A DNA stretch of 64,000 nt from Porticoccaceae bacterium (GCA_026005035.1 BPKH01000002.1:233501-297500), one strand, 5' to 3'. Counted from the stretch's first letter, positions 32,747 to 42,329 are shown. Notes: generated by a model not told the origin, from the letters alone. A program made the numbers and translations.

Positions 32747-33196
32747 ATGAACGAGTCGGTAAAGAACGGCGAGCCTGCAGTGGCAGCCCCCCAATCTGGC
32801 GCCGAGGAATCCCCCGCACCGACGCCGCCGGCGGCCCAGCGCCGCCCGGCAGCGCGGGCAGCAGCCCGCCGGGAGCAGGCGTCCTCGGAGAACGGCGCGA
32901 AGGCGGCCGCTTCCCCCACCAGGGGCAAGCTACCGCCGGTGCCTGCGGCTGCCCGACGCCTGGGGGCGCTGGCGAGAAAGCTGGTGTACGCCCAGCTCGG
33001 CGTCTACGGCCTGGCCTACGACGGGTTGAATGCGCGCTGGACCGCGGCGCGGCGGACCTTCGACGAACTGGTGGCGCGCGGTGCCGAGACCCAAGCGCTC
33101 CTGGAGCGGACCGGGTCCCAGCTCAGGGACCGCATGCAGGCGTTCTGCCTCGTGCCCTTGCAGCGCCTCCGGAAGGGATCCGGCGAAGCAGCCTAA
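32747..33196 (+). CDS. Hypothetical low-complexity protein, phasin-like in layout
   Basis: The 149-residue product has an Ala/Pro/Arg-rich N-terminal half (to about residue 65), then a helical C-terminal half (ARRLGALARKLVYAQLGVYGLAYDGLNARW...FDELVARGAETQALLERTG). The arrangement of an amphipathic helix after a disordered AAxxPA region resembles phasin or PHA-granule proteins, but I see no diagnostic motif. A strong GGAGGA ribosome site six bases before the ATG supports translation. It follows tRNA-Ser. Confidence 0.6.
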   Translation: MNESVKNGEPAVAAPQSGAEESPAPTPPAAQRRPAARAAARREQASSENGAKAAASPTRGKLPPVPAAARRLGALARKLVYAQLGVYGLAYDGLNARWTAARRTFDELVARGAETQALLERTGSQLRDRMQAFCLVPLQRLRKGSGEAA

Positions 33197-33370
33197 AACC
33201 CCTCGCGACGCGCGAAGCCTCTCGCCGCTCGCCGTCGCGTTCTACGCTAGGCCGGTGGCACAATAGGACGAGCCGCCCGCCCCGGGCGTGCGGCCCGCGC
33301 CTTGAGGGGGGCGCAGGCGGGAGTGGTGGCGCCAGGGTCGGCACGGTCCCCTCCTGCGGAGTCCGTGTCG

Positions 33371-35917
33371 ATGGTCCGGTCTGCACCGCTCGCGGCTCGC
33401 CTCGCCCTCGGCTGCACCCTGCTCGCCCTCGGCTTCGTCGCCGCGCTGGGCGGTTTTCTCCTCTACGACCTCTACCGCCAGGAACTCGACGCCCTCGCCG
33501 CAGAGGTGGAGGCGCGGGCCAATCATCGCCTGTTGGGCTTCGCGGTGGCCCGCCGCGATCGCGCGCTGCTCGCGGAACTCCTCACGCCGCACCGCAACTG
33601 GGGGTACGTGGTGGTGCACGGCGGCGATGAGCTCATCTACGCGCGGGCGCAAGACGGTGCGTCGCTGCCGGCGAGGGTGCTCGCGCCCGGGGCGCTCGGG
33701 CCCGTGCCCCAGCAGCGGCGGGTGCACTTCTGGGACCGGCGGTGGCTCGAGTTCGCTGTTCCCCTCTACGCTCCCCGGCAGGTCCTAGAGGGAGGCTCGG
33801 CCGAGGTCAGTGGGCGGTGGGCGCGGGCCGATCGCCTCCTGGTGGGCCACCTGCGGGTGGGGGTGGCGCCCCCGGTGGTGTTCCGCGGCCTGCTCCACCG
33901 TCTGGCGGGGTTGCTCTTCCCCCTCGGGCTCGCCGCGGGTGGGCTGTTGCTCGCTTTGTGGCTGTGGTTGCGCCGCGCCCTCGGCCCCTTGGAAGCGTTG
34001 CCCGCCGTAGCGGAGGCGCTGGCGGGGAGGAGATTCGATCGCGGGCTGCCGGTGGGCGGCTGTCGCGAGGTGCGCACCCTGGCCCGAGCCCTGGACGCGG
34101 CTCTGGCGGCGCTGGAGCGGGAAAGTGCCAGGAGCCGACTCGACGCCCGTTTGCTCACCGCCCACCTGGAGCGGCATGCGCAACAGTTGCGCCGGCGCAA
34201 CGCCGAACTCCGCCGCGCGCTGGTCAAAGTGTGCCGGGCGCAGGAGGAGCTGGCGCTGTTGGCCTATCGCGACACACTCACCGATCTACCCAATCGCCAG
34301 GCCTTTCTCGAGCAACTGCCACCCCTGGTGGCGGCGGCCTTGGCGAGCGGTGAGCGCCTCGCCCTGGCGCTATTGGATCTGGACGACTTCAAGAGGATCA
34401 ACGATACCCTCGGCCACGGCGTCGGGGATCAGGTGTTGCTGGAGATCGCCGCCCGGCTCGAGCGGGCGGTGGCGGCGCAGCCCGCCGCCTTGCGCCTGGC
34501 GGCGGAACCCAACGCCGACCGGCCGGCGCTCTTTCGGCTCAGCGGCGGCCAGTTCGCCGTCTGCTACCGGTGCCCCCAGGGGCGGCAGGAGGCGCAGCGG
34601 ATGGCCAGGCAGCTGTTGGAGCAGGTGGCGGCCCCGCTCACGGCCGACTTTCAGACCCTGGTGGTCACCGCGAGCGCGGGTCTCGCCCTCGCGCCGGAGG
34701 ATGGGGAAGATCCCAGGGAGCTCGCGCGCCTCGCCGAAGCGGCCATGTTCGCCGCCAAGCGTGCCGGGCCCAACGCCCTTGGCTTTCCCCCCGTCCGCGA
34801 CCGCCGTCGCGGTGCGGTGGACCTGCGCGTGGAGACCGATCTGCGGCGGGCCATCGAGGCGGGGGAGCTCGATTTCTACTTCCAGCCTAAGATCCGCCTG
34901 GGGGACGGCCGCGTGGTGGGTGCCGAGGCCCTGGTGCGCTGGCACCACCCCGACGTGGGGTCTCTGCCCACCGGCGAGCTCATCGCCCGGGTGGAGGCGT
35001 TGGGGCTGGTGAGCGAGCTGGGGCGGGTCGCCCTGGAGGTGGTGTGCGGGCAATTCGCCGCCCTGCGGACACGGGGGTTGGCGTTGCCCAGCGTGGCGGT
35101 GAACGTGGCCCCGCGGCAATTTTCCAGCGCCCTGCTCACCGACGTGGAGGCCGCGATGCGCCGCCATGGGCTCGCGCCGGGCGAGTTGGTGTTGGAAATC
35201 ACCGAAAACACTCTGCTGCGCCAGGATCAGGTCATCGAGGCCCTCTTCGGCGACCTGCGGGAACTGGGCGTTCGCCTCGCGGTGGACGACTTCGGCACCG
35301 GCTATTCGGCCCTGAACTACCTCGCCCGCCTGCCGGTGGACGAACTCAAAATCGACCGCAGCTTCGTGGTCGGCCTGGGCAGTCCCGAGGGGCGCCGCCG
35401 TGCGGTGGTGGAAGCGATCGCGGCCCTGGCGCGAGGACTCGAGCTCGCCGTGGTCGCCGAAGGGGTGGAGCGTCCAGACCAGCTGCAAGCCCTCGCCGCG
35501 ATGGGCGTCCAGAGCGTACAGGGCTTTTTGCTCTGCCCGCCGCTGCCCTTCGAGGCCTTCGCTCGCTTTTTGCAGGGGCTCTCCCCCTGGGTGCCGGGGG
35601 CGAGGGGTGGGGCGATGGGGCCTATAATGGAGGCACCGACTTCGGGGGTAGACGCCATGAAAGAATGGGTGACCGAAAGCGAAACCCGCTGTCCGTTCGA
35701 CTTCAATTTCGATCCCGCCACCTTCAAGCCTGGCGACCTGGTCAGCTACCGGGTGCCCGATCCCTTCGGCGACATGCCCTTCGTGGGCGAGCTGGTGGAG
35801 GTGCACGAGGACTACGTGGTCCTCAAGCACTACGGGCTTCCGGAGGAGCAGACCCGCCTGATGCGCGGCACCCGGGAGAGCAGGCCGCGGGTGAGCAAGG
35901 AAGACGCCCTGGGGTGA
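33371..35917 (+). CDS. Membrane-bound GGDEF/EAL protein (probable c-di-GMP phosphodiesterase), fused in frame to a small C-terminal domain
   Basis: The ORF codes for 848 residues. Two membrane helices (about 9-32 and 172-200) bracket a periplasmic sensor region, and a HAMP-like linker and coiled coil follow. The GGDEF domain (about 316-480) has a degenerate site, LSGGQF. The EAL domain (from about 500) keeps EALVRW, the Asn in VAVNVAP, EITEN, VDDFGTGYS, KIDRSF and AEGVE, so phosphodiesterase activity is plausible. The protein would normally end after PFEAFARFLQG. Instead it runs into an 86-residue segment that has its own promoter-like and ribosome sites. Removing one G from the G runs at 35595-35620 would put TAA at 35625-35627 in frame and give a 751-residue protein. 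Confidence 0.85.
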   Translation: MVRSAPLAARLALGCTLLALGFVAALGGFLLYDLYRQELDALAAEVEARANHRLLGFAVARRDRALLAELLTPHRNWGYVVVHGGDELIYARAQDGASLPARVLAPGALGPVPQQRRVHFWDRRWLEFAVPLYAPRQVLEGGSAEVSGRWARADRLLVGHLRVGVAPPVVFRGLLHRLAGLLFPLGLAAGGLLLALWLWLRRALGPLEALPAVAEALAGRRFDRGLPVGGCREVRTLARALDAALAALERESARSRLDARLLTAHLERHAQQLRRRNAELRRALVKVCRAQEELALLAYRDTLTDLPNRQAFLEQLPPLVAAALASGERLALALLDLDDFKRINDTLGHGVGDQVLLEIAARLERAVAAQPAALRLAAEPNADRPALFRLSGGQFAVCYRCPQGRQEAQRMARQLLEQVAAPLTADFQTLVVTASAGLALAPEDGEDPRELARLAEAAMFAAKRAGPNALGFPPVRDRRRGAVDLRVETDLRRAIEAGELDFYFQPKIRLGDGRVVGAEALVRWHHPDVGSLPTGELIARVEALGLVSELGRVALEVVCGQFAALRTRGLALPSVAVNVAPRQFSSALLTDVEAAMRRHGLAPGELVLEITENTLLRQDQVIEALFGDLRELGVRLAVDDFGTGYSALNYLARLPVDELKIDRSFVVGLGSPEGRRRAVVEAIAALARGLELAVVAEGVERPDQLQALAAMGVQSVQGFLLCPPLPFEAFARFLQGLSPWVPGARGGAMGPIMEAPTSGVDAMKEWVTESETRCPFDFNFDPATFKPGDLVSYRVPDPFGDMPFVGELVEVHEDYVVLKHYGLPEEQTRLMRGTRESRPRVSKEDALG
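35623..35628 (+). promoter_or_regulatory. Perfect -10 box before the small ORF at 35657
   Basis: TATAAT lies 28 bases before the ATG of the small ORF, inside the long EAL reading frame. No clear -35 is visible. It supports separate expression of the small ORF. Confidence 0.4.
35657..35917 (+). CDS. Small soluble protein of unknown function, alternative reading of the EAL fusion tail
   Basis: The 86-residue product (MKEWVTESETRCPFDFNFDPATFKPGDLVSYRV...) is acidic, soluble and well formed. It contains a short beta-barrel-like stretch PFVGELVEVHEDYVVLKHYG that resembles an SH3-like or KOW-type fold in pattern only. It shares the frame of the upstream EAL gene but has GGGGGTAGACGCC before its ATG and a TATAAT further up, which points to an independent gene. 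I do not recognise the family. Confidence 0.5.
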   Translation: MKEWVTESETRCPFDFNFDPATFKPGDLVSYRVPDPFGDMPFVGELVEVHEDYVVLKHYGLPEEQTRLMRGTRESRPRVSKEDALG

Positions 35918-36013
35918 ATCGCCTCGAGAGCGCGTCAGTTGCGGTGGCGCCCGGGAACGGCCCGGCGCCCGTACCCGAATCGCGCACGCCCCCAGAAGGT
36001 TCCCTTTTCGCGG

Positions 36014-38833
36014 CTAGAGAGCGGCGATGGCGGTGCGCCGCTCCTCCAGGCGCTTGAGCGCGGCGTCCAGCTCGGCGAGTTTGGCGCGCTCTTTTTCCAC
36101 CACCGCGGGGGGTGCTTTGGCGACGAAGGCCTCGTTGGCCAATTTGCCCCGGGACCGCTCCGCTTCGCGGCGCAGTTTGTCGATCTCCTTGCCGAGGCGG
36201 CTCAGTTCTGCCTCTCGGTCGATGGCACCCGCCAGGGGCAGGAGGATTTCCAGTTCCCCCACCAGTGCGGTGGCGCTCTCCGGCGGCGCCGTCGCTTCGG
36301 ACAGCCATTCCAGGGAAGAGAGGTTGGCGAGCCGTTCCAGGTAGTGCCGGTGGGCCGCCACCCGGGTCCGGTCCAGTTCCTCGCCGCCCCGCAACAAGAT
36401 GGCGATTTGCGTGCCTGGCGGCACGTTCAATTCAGCGCGGACGGTGCGGATGCCCACCACCACCTGTTTCAGCCAGTTCACCTCGGCTTCCGCGGACTCG
36501 TCCAACCGTTCGGGCTGGGCTTGGGGGTAGGGTTCGATCATGATGGTGGGCCCCTCCTTTCCGAGGCGGGGGGCCACCCGTTGCCAGATCTCTTCGGTGA
36601 TGAAGGGCATCATGGGGTGAAGCAGGCGCAGAATGGCCTCCAGCACCTCGAGGAGGGTGCGCTGCGTGCCGCGCCGCCGCTCCGCCGTCGCCTCGCCCTC
36701 CCGCAGGGCGGGTTTGGACAGCTCCAGGTACCAGTCGCAGTACTCATGCCAGACGAAGTCGTAGAGGTGCTGGGCGGCCAGGTCGAAGCGGAAGGATTCG
36801 AGGGCTTGGATCACCGCCTCGGTGGTGCGGTTGAGGCGGCTTTGAATCCAGCGCTCGGCCACGCCCAGCTCCGCCGGGCCCTCCAGTTCGGCGCCCTCGC
36901 TGGCCATGAGCACGTAGCGGGCGGCGTTCCAGATTTTGTTGCAGAAATTGCGGAACCCCTCGATGCGCCCCAGATCGAATTTGATGTCCCGCCCGGTGGA
37001 GGCCAGGGAGCAGAAGGTGAAGCGCAGGGCGTCCGCGCCATAGGCGGCGATGCCCTGGGGGAACTCGGCGCGGGTCTGCCGGGCGATGCGCTCGGCGAGC
37101 TGCGGTTGCATCAGGCCGGAGGTGCGCTTGGCCACCAGGGCGTCGAGCTCGATGCCGTCGATCAGATCGATGGGGTCGAGCACGTTGCCCTTGGACTTCG
37201 ACATCTTCTGGCCGTGGGAGTCGCGCACCAGCCCGTGCACGTAGACGGTGCGGAAGGGCACCTGGGGGGTGCCGTCCGGATCCTTCACGAAGTGGAGGGT
37301 CATCATGATCATCCGGGCGACCCAGAAGAAGATGATGTCGAAGCCGGTCACCAGGACGTCGGTGGGGTGAAAGGTGCGCAGCTCCTCGGTGTCTTCCGGC
37401 CAGCCGAGGGTGGAGAAGGTCCAGAGGGCCGAGCTGAACCAGGTGTCGAGCACGTCCTCGTCCTGGCGCAGGGGCAGATCGCCGGGCAAGCCGTACTTGG
37501 CGCGGGCTTCGGCTTCGCTGCGCGCCACGTAGACGTTGCCCTCCGGGTCGTACCAGGCGGGAATCCGGTGACCCCACCAGAGTTGGCGGGAGATGCACCA
37601 GTCCTTGAGCTCCCGCATCCAGGCGAAGTAGAGGTTTTCGTACTGGCGGGGCACGAAGCGGATGCGCCCTTCCTCCACGGCGGCGATGGCGGGTCCCGCC
37701 AGGGGGGCCACCCGCACGAACCACTGGTCGGTAAGCCAGGGTTCCACCACGTCGCCGGAGCGGTCTCCGCGAGGGACCCGCAGCCGATGGCCCTCGACTT
37801 GTTCCAGAAGCCCCAGGGCTTTGATCCGTTCCACCACCTGCCGCCGCGCCTCCTCCCGCGGGAGCCCGGCGAGCCCCGCCGGCGCCAGCTCTCCGGGCAG
37901 GGGGCGGCCGGCGGCGTCGAAGACCTGGAATTCGGGCAGGATGCGGGCCGTGGCGTCGAAGATGTTGATCATCGCCAGACCGTGCCGCTGGCCCACCTCG
38001 TAGTCATTGAAATCGTGGGCGGGCGTGATCTTGACGCAGCCGGTGCCGAATTGGGGATCCACGTGGGGGTCGGCCACCACGGGCACTTCGCGGCCGGTCA
38101 GGGGCAGGCGGACGCGCCGGCCCACCAGGTGGCGGTAGCGCTCGTCCTCGGGGTGCACGGCCACCGCGGTGTCCCCGAGCAGGGTTTCGGGGCGGGTGGT
38201 GGCGACCACGAGGTACCCTTCGCCGTCGGCCAGGGGGTAGCGCAGGTGCCAAAGGAAGCCCGGCTCCTCTTCGCTCACCACCTCCAGGTCGGAAATGGCG
38301 GTGTTGAGGGTGGGATCCCAGTTGACCAGGCGCTTGCCGCGGTAGATGAGGCCCTCGTCGTAGAGGCGGACGAACACCTCGCGCACGGCGTTGGACAGGC
38401 CCTCGTCCATGGTGAAGCGCTCCCGGCTCCAGTCCACCGAGGCGCCCAGGCGGCGCAGCTGCCGGGTGATGGTCCCGCCGGACTGCGCTTTCCACTGCCA
38501 CACCCGCTCGAGGAAGCGCTCTCGTCCCAGCTCGTGGCGGCTCAAGCCCTCGGCGAGCAGCTGGCGCTCCACCACCATCTGGGTGGCGATGCCGGCGTGG
38601 TCGGTGCCCACCTGCCAGAGGGTTCGGTGGCCGAGCATTCGGTGGTAGCGGATCAGGCAGTCCATCAGGGTGTCCTGGAAGGCGTGCCCCATGTGCAGGC
38701 TGCCCGTGACGTTGGGCGGCGGGATCATGATGCAGTAGGGCCGGCCGTTGCCACGGGGCTGGAAAAAGCCTCCCTCCTCCCAGAAGCGGTACCACTTCTG
38801 CTCGATCTGGCGAGGATCGAAAGTCTTTTCCAT
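36014..38833 (-). CDS. valS: Valyl-tRNA synthetase
   Basis: The 939-residue class I synthetase charges tRNA-Val. It has the HIGH-type motif HMGH at residues 47-50 within [13 protein letters not shown], a CP1 editing domain (around [19 protein letters not shown]), the KMSKS motif near residue 543 and a C-terminal coiled coil ([25 protein letters not shown]). It lies downstream of pepA with only 73 bases between; holC, which often separates them, is missing. Confidence 0.98.
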   Translation of the reverse strand: MEKTFDPRQIEQKWYRFWEEGGFFQPRGNGRPYCIMIPPPNVTGSLHMGHAFQDTLMDCLIRYHRMLGHRTLWQVGTDHAGIATQMVVERQLLAEGLSRHELGRERFLERVWQWKAQSGGTITRQLRRLGASVDWSRERFTMDEGLSNAVREVFVRLYDEGLIYRGKRLVNWDPTLNTAISDLEVVSEEEPGFLWHLRYPLADGEGYLVVATTRPETLLGDTAVAVHPEDERYRHLVGRRVRLPLTGREVPVVADPHVDPQFGTGCVKITPAHDFNDYEVGQRHGLAMINIFDATARILPEFQVFDAAGRPLPGELAPAGLAGLPREEARRQVVERIKALGLLEQVEGHRLRVPRGDRSGDVVEPWLTDQWFVRVAPLAGPAIAAVEEGRIRFVPRQYENLYFAWMRELKDWCISRQLWWGHRIPAWYDPEGNVYVARSEAEARAKYGLPGDLPLRQDEDVLDTWFSSALWTFSTLGWPEDTEELRTFHPTDVLVTGFDIIFFWVARMIMMTLHFVKDPDGTPQVPFRTVYVHGLVRDSHGQKMSKSKGNVLDPIDLIDGIELDALVAKRTSGLMQPQLAERIARQTRAEFPQGIAAYGADALRFTFCSLASTGRDIKFDLGRIEGFRNFCNKIWNAARYVLMASEGAELEGPAELGVAERWIQSRLNRTTEAVIQALESFRFDLAAQHLYDFVWHEYCDWYLELSKPALREGEATAERRRGTQRTLLEVLEAILRLLHPMMPFITEEIWQRVAPRLGKEGPTIMIEPYPQAQPERLDESAEAEVNWLKQVVVGIRTVRAELNVPPGTQIAILLRGGEELDRTRVAAHRHYLERLANLSSLEWLSEATAPPESATALVGELEILLPLAGAIDREAELSRLGKEIDKLRREAERSRGKLANEAFVAKAPPAVVEKERAKLAELDAALKRLEERRTAIAAL

Positions 38834-38863
38834 GGTTCGGCCGGTTCCCGTGAAAGGGGCAGA

Positions 38864-38891
38864 TTATAAGGACACCCCGCGGGTGCACCAA
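38864..38891 (-). promoter_or_regulatory. Putative promoter of valS
   Basis: On the minus strand TTGGTG (38891-38886) and a perfect TATAAT (38869-38864) are separated by 16 bases, in the gap between pepA and valS and 31 bases before the valS ATG. Confidence 0.5.
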
Positions 38892-38906
38892 CCGCCGGTG
38901 GGGCGC

Positions 38907-40397
38907 TCAGCGGCTGCGGTTGAGGAGGAATTCCGCGAGCAGCCCCACGGGGCGGCCGGTGGCGCCCTTCTTCTCGCCCGATTTCCAGGCGGTGCCGGCG
39001 ATGTCCAGGTGGGCCCAGCGGTAGTCCTTGGCGAAGCGGCCCAGGAAACAGGCGGCGGTGACGCTTCCCGCCCCCTTGCCGCCCACGTTGGCCAGGTCGG
39101 CGAAGGGGCTTTTGAGCTGTTCGTCGTATTCCTCACCGAGGGGCAGGCGCCAGACCTTGTCGCCGCTGCGCTCGCCGGCCTCGAAGAGTTCGACGGCCAG
39201 GGCCTCGTCGTTGCTGAACAGCCCCGAGCGGTGGTGCCCCAGGGCGACCACGCAGGCGCCGGTGAGGGTGGCCACGTCAATTACTGCGCTCGGCCGATAC
39301 CGGCCGGCGTAGGTGAGGGCGTCGCAGAGAATCAGGCGGCCCTCGGCGTCGGTGTTGAGGATCTCGATGGTGGTGCCGTCCATGGCGGTGACGATGTCGC
39401 CGGGACGGGTGGCGTTGCCCGAGGGCATGTTTTCCACCGCCGGCACGATGCCCACCAGGTTGAGGGGCAGTCGCAGGCGGTCGGCCGCCAGCAAGGTGCC
39501 CAGGACGCCGGCGGCGCCGCACATGTCGTACTTCATCTCGTCCAGGTTCGCGCTCGGCTTGAGGCAGATCCCGCCGCTGTCGAAGGTGACCCCCTTGCCC
39601 ACCAGGGCGATGGGCGGGTCGCTCTCTGCAGCGCCGCGGTATTCCAGGACGATCAGCCGGGGCGGGGTGGCGGTGCCGGCGGTGACGGCGAGCAGGGCGC
39701 CCATGCCGAGCTCGCGCATCTCGGGCTCTTCCAGCACCCGTGCGGTCAGGCGCGGCGACGATTCCGCGAGGCTTTGGGCGGCGCCGGCCAGGTAGGCGGG
39801 AGTGCAGATGTTGGGCGGCAGATCTCCGAGGCGGCGGGTGAAGTTGATCCCTTCGCCGATGGCCTGCCCGCGATCCAAGGCCGCTTGGAGGCTCGCCACC
39901 TCTTCCGGCGCGCAGACCAGATCGAGCCGCGCAAGGCTCGGCCGGTTGTCTTCGTCTTCGCTCGCCTTCGATTTGCACTCCGCGAAGCGGTAGCTGCCGG
40001 TCACCACCGCCTCGGCGAGCCGCGCCGCACAGTCGGTGCGGTCGCTGTCCTCTACCGCCACCCCCTCCAGGATCACCGCCGCGGACTCGATCCCGCGGCC
40101 CGTGACCCGCTCGGCGATGGCGGCGGCGAGTTTGCGCCACTGGTCGCGGGTGAGCGCCTCCTTGTCGCCGGTGCTCACCAGGAAGAGCCGCTTGGCGGCG
40201 ATCCCCGGCGGGCGCAGGTTGTGGCTCCAACCCAAAAAGCGCGCGAGCTCGCCCGCGGCGCGGGCCGCCTCCACCAGGCCCTCGGTGGCGCGGTCGAGCG
40301 CCGCCAGGGGGGCGGGCATCGGTCCGGAGGGGACCACCGCCACCAGGCAGTCCACCGCGTGGCTGGTGACGTCGAGAGCGAGCGCGCGATATTCCAT
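38907..40397 (-). CDS. pepA: Leucyl aminopeptidase PepA
   Basis: The 496-residue M17 aminopeptidase contains GKGVTFDSGGICLKPS, the two-zinc site DMCGAAGVLG and the family signature NTDAEGRLIL. In E. coli PepA is also a DNA-binding accessory factor; nothing in this sequence tests that. The ATG at 40397 has a GAGGAGAAGG ribosome site. Confidence 0.97.
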   Translation of the reverse strand: MEYRALALDVTSHAVDCLVAVVPSGPMPAPLAALDRATEGLVEAARAAGELARFLGWSHNLRPPGIAAKRLFLVSTGDKEALTRDQWRKLAAAIAERVTGRGIESAAVILEGVAVEDSDRTDCAARLAEAVVTGSYRFAECKSKASEDEDNRPSLARLDLVCAPEEVASLQAALDRGQAIGEGINFTRRLGDLPPNICTPAYLAGAAQSLAESSPRLTARVLEEPEMRELGMGALLAVTAGTATPPRLIVLEYRGAAESDPPIALVGKGVTFDSGGICLKPSANLDEMKYDMCGAAGVLGTLLAADRLRLPLNLVGIVPAVENMPSGNATRPGDIVTAMDGTTIEILNTDAEGRLILCDALTYAGRYRPSAVIDVATLTGACVVALGHHRSGLFSNDEALAVELFEAGERSGDKVWRLPLGEEYDEQLKSPFADLANVGGKGAGSVTAACFLGRFAKDYRWAHLDIAGTAWKSGEKKGATGRPVGLLAEFLLNRSR

Positions 40398-40431
40398 GGA
40401 CCTTCTCCTCGGCTTGGCGACGCTCGTCATT

Positions 40432-40917
40432 CTAGGATGGGGTGGGCCGCTCACCAAGGGCGGCGGAGGGCGAGGGCAGCTTCACCACGCGCGTGGCGGT
40501 CCAGCGATCGTGCCAGGTGCGGCCTTCGGCATCGAACCACGCCCACCAGTAACCCAAGCCCACCGGCAGGGCCGACACCAGGGCGAGGAGCGCCCGCCGC
40601 CAGGCGGTGCGCGCATCCAGCAGGTGCCCGTCGACGCGCTCCACGCGCAGCCGCCACGCCTTCATCCCGAGGGTCTGACCGCGCCGCACCCAGCAGAGGA
40701 CGTAGTAGCCGGCGAGGACGAGGGCGAGGCCGGCGAGCTCGAGCACCGCGGCCGGGCCGCGCAGCGGTTCCAGGGTGTCCTGGCCGGCCAGGGTGCGCAG
40801 CGCCCACACCACCACTCCGTAGGCGAAAGCGACTCCGAAGAGCAACAGGGTGTCGTAACAGAGGGCGGCGAGCCGGCGCAGCAAGCCGGCGGGGGCGGTG
40901 GGTTGGGAATCGGACAT
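40432..40917 (-). CDS. RDD-family membrane protein
   Basis: The 161-residue membrane protein has the RDD domain: RRLAALCYDTLLLFG near the start, a second hydrophobic region, then RGQTLGMKAWRLRV and ARTAWRRALLALVSALPVG, ending with the HDRWTATRVV segment. RDD proteins are poorly characterised and some affect ion transport. It is 34 bases upstream of the pepA start, same strand. Confidence 0.88.
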   Translation of the reverse strand: MSDSQPTAPAGLLRRLAALCYDTLLLFGVAFAYGVVVWALRTLAGQDTLEPLRGPAAVLELAGLALVLAGYYVLCWVRRGQTLGMKAWRLRVERVDGHLLDARTAWRRALLALVSALPVGLGYWWAWFDAEGRTWHDRWTATRVVKLPSPSAALGERPTPS

Positions 40918-40996
40918 GGCGGGGATTCTAGCCCGCCCCGAAGGGTCCGGGAAGGCGGGCTATAATCGGCGGGCGCGGGGATCAATGGGAGGGGAA

Positions 40997-41272
40997 ATGA
41001 GCCGGGTCCGGATCGTGCGCGGACACCACCTCGGCCGGGAGGCGTTGGAGCGGGAGGTGGAGCGGCTCGCCGCGCAGCTGGTGGCGCGCCACGGAGGCCG
41101 CTACCAGTGGGAGGACGACTCCCTCACCTATCGGCATCCGGGACTGGAGGCGCGGGTCTCCTGCGGCGAAGAGCGCCTCGAGCTGGAACTCGCCTTCGGC
41201 GCCCTGGCGAGCCTTTTCAAGGGCCGCATCCTGCGCGAGGTGGAGGACTACCTGGACGCCCACCTCAGCTGA
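40997..41272 (+). CDS. Polyhydroxyalkanoic acid system family protein
   Basis: The 91-residue protein fits the PHA granule regulation family: VRIVRGHHLGREALEREVERLAAQL, then RYQWEDDSLTYRH, and a C-terminal segment LASLFKGRILREVEDYLDAHLS. Its function is not established; the name comes from linkage to PHA genes elsewhere. A perfect TATAAT at 40961-40966 precedes it. ATG 40997 is chosen over an ATG at 40985. Its last eight bases overlap the convergent tatC. Confidence 0.75.
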   Translation: MSRVRIVRGHHLGREALEREVERLAAQLVARHGGRYQWEDDSLTYRHPGLEARVSCGEERLELELAFGALASLFKGRILREVEDYLDAHLS

Positions 41273-42011
41273 CCGACTGCTGCTCCTTGGGCGCCACCCG
41301 CCGGCCCACGGCGAGCCCCGCCTCGAAGAGAAGCCACATGGGCACCGCGAGCAGTGTTTGGGAGAAGACGTCGGGCGGGGTGAGCAGCATGCCGGCCACG
41401 AAGCAGCCGACCACCACGTAGGGGCGCTTGGCGGCGAGCCGGCTCGGTTCCACCACCCCGGCCCGACACAGCAGGATCACCGCCACCGGCACCTGAAAGG
41501 CGACCCCGAAGGCGAAAAAGAGCTTCAACACGAAGTCCAAATAGGCGCTGATGTCGGTCATCACCCGCACCTGTTCGGGGCCGACGGTGGTGAAAAATTG
41601 GAACAGGATCGGGAAGACCACGAAGTAGGCGAAGGCCATCCCCGCGTAAAACAGGAGCACGCTGGCTGCCATCAACGGCCAGAGGAGACTGCGCTCGTGG
41701 CGGTAGAGCCCGGGGGCGACGAAGGCCCAAACCTGCCAGAACAGATAGGGCAGGGCGAGGAGCAGGGCGGCGAGCAGAGTCAGTTTGAAGGGTGCGAAAA
41801 AGGGGGAGGCGACGTCGGTGGCGATCATCGAGCTCCCCTCGGGCAGGAGGGCGAGCAGGGGGCGAGCGGCCAGGGCGTAGAGCTCGTTGCTCCAGGGAAA
41901 GAGCAGGGCGAAGCAGGCCAGCACCGCGAGCAGGCTGCGCAGCAGTCGGTCGCGCAGCTCGATCAGGTGGGCGACGAGGGGTTGCTCCCGGTCCTCGGGG
42001 GGCACGGTCAC
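41265..42011 (-). CDS. tatC: Twin-arginine translocase subunit TatC
   Basis: The 248-residue, six-helix receptor of the Tat pathway begins LVAHLIELRDRLLRSL, a TatC hallmark, and includes a YLFWQVWAFVAPGLY segment and the late MLLTPPDVFSQTLLAVPMWLLFE. GTG 42011 overlaps the tatB stop. It binds signal peptides with TatB. Confidence 0.96.
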   Translation of the reverse strand: MTVPPEDREQPLVAHLIELRDRLLRSLLAVLACFALLFPWSNELYALAARPLLALLPEGSSMIATDVASPFFAPFKLTLLAALLLALPYLFWQVWAFVAPGLYRHERSLLWPLMAASVLLFYAGMAFAYFVVFPILFQFFTTVGPEQVRVMTDISAYLDFVLKLFFAFGVAFQVPVAVILLCRAGVVEPSRLAAKRPYVVVGCFVAGMLLTPPDVFSQTLLAVPMWLLFEAGLAVGRRVAPKEQQSVS

Positions 42012-42322
42012 CGCCGTTCCCCCTCCGCGGGTCGCTCGCCGCCCTCCGGCTGCCCTTCGGCGTGCGGCGGCGCGCGCCGCACCGCGGCCCGGCTGGGATC
42101 CTCGCCCAGGCGGCGCAGGACCTCCTCGTTGTGGAGTTGTTGGCGGATCTCGTCCACCCCCACTTCCCGCTCCAATTCCCGCACCGCGCGCGCCGCGGCG
42201 CGGCGCAGCCGGCCGAGCCACAAGGCCAGGGTGCGCACCGTCTCGGGCATCCGCTCCGGCCCCACCACCAGCAGGGCCACCACGGCCACCACTACAAGCT
42301 CGGCGAACCCGATGTCGAACAC
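42008..42322 (-). CDS. tatB: Twin-arginine translocase subunit TatB
   Basis: The 104-residue protein has the TatB start FDIGFAELVVVAVVALLVVGPERMPETVR, with the conserved GPERMP after the helix, then a charged amphipathic helix and a disordered Glu/Pro-rich tail. GTG 42322 gives this standard start; a longer reading has no match. It is seven bases downstream of tatA. Confidence 0.95.
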   Translation of the reverse strand: MFDIGFAELVVVAVVALLVVGPERMPETVRTLALWLGRLRRAAARAVRELEREVGVDEIRQQLHNEEVLRRLGEDPSRAAVRRAPPHAEGQPEGGERPAEGERR

Positions 42323-42329
42323 GGTCCGC

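Noticed and set aside
35939-38869. 976-codon open frame on the plus strand
   Set aside because: Antisense to valS, which has every synthetase motif; the plus-strand translation has no recognisable domain.
38748-40931. 727-codon plus-strand frame
   Set aside because: Shadow of pepA and the RDD gene; composition unlike a real protein.
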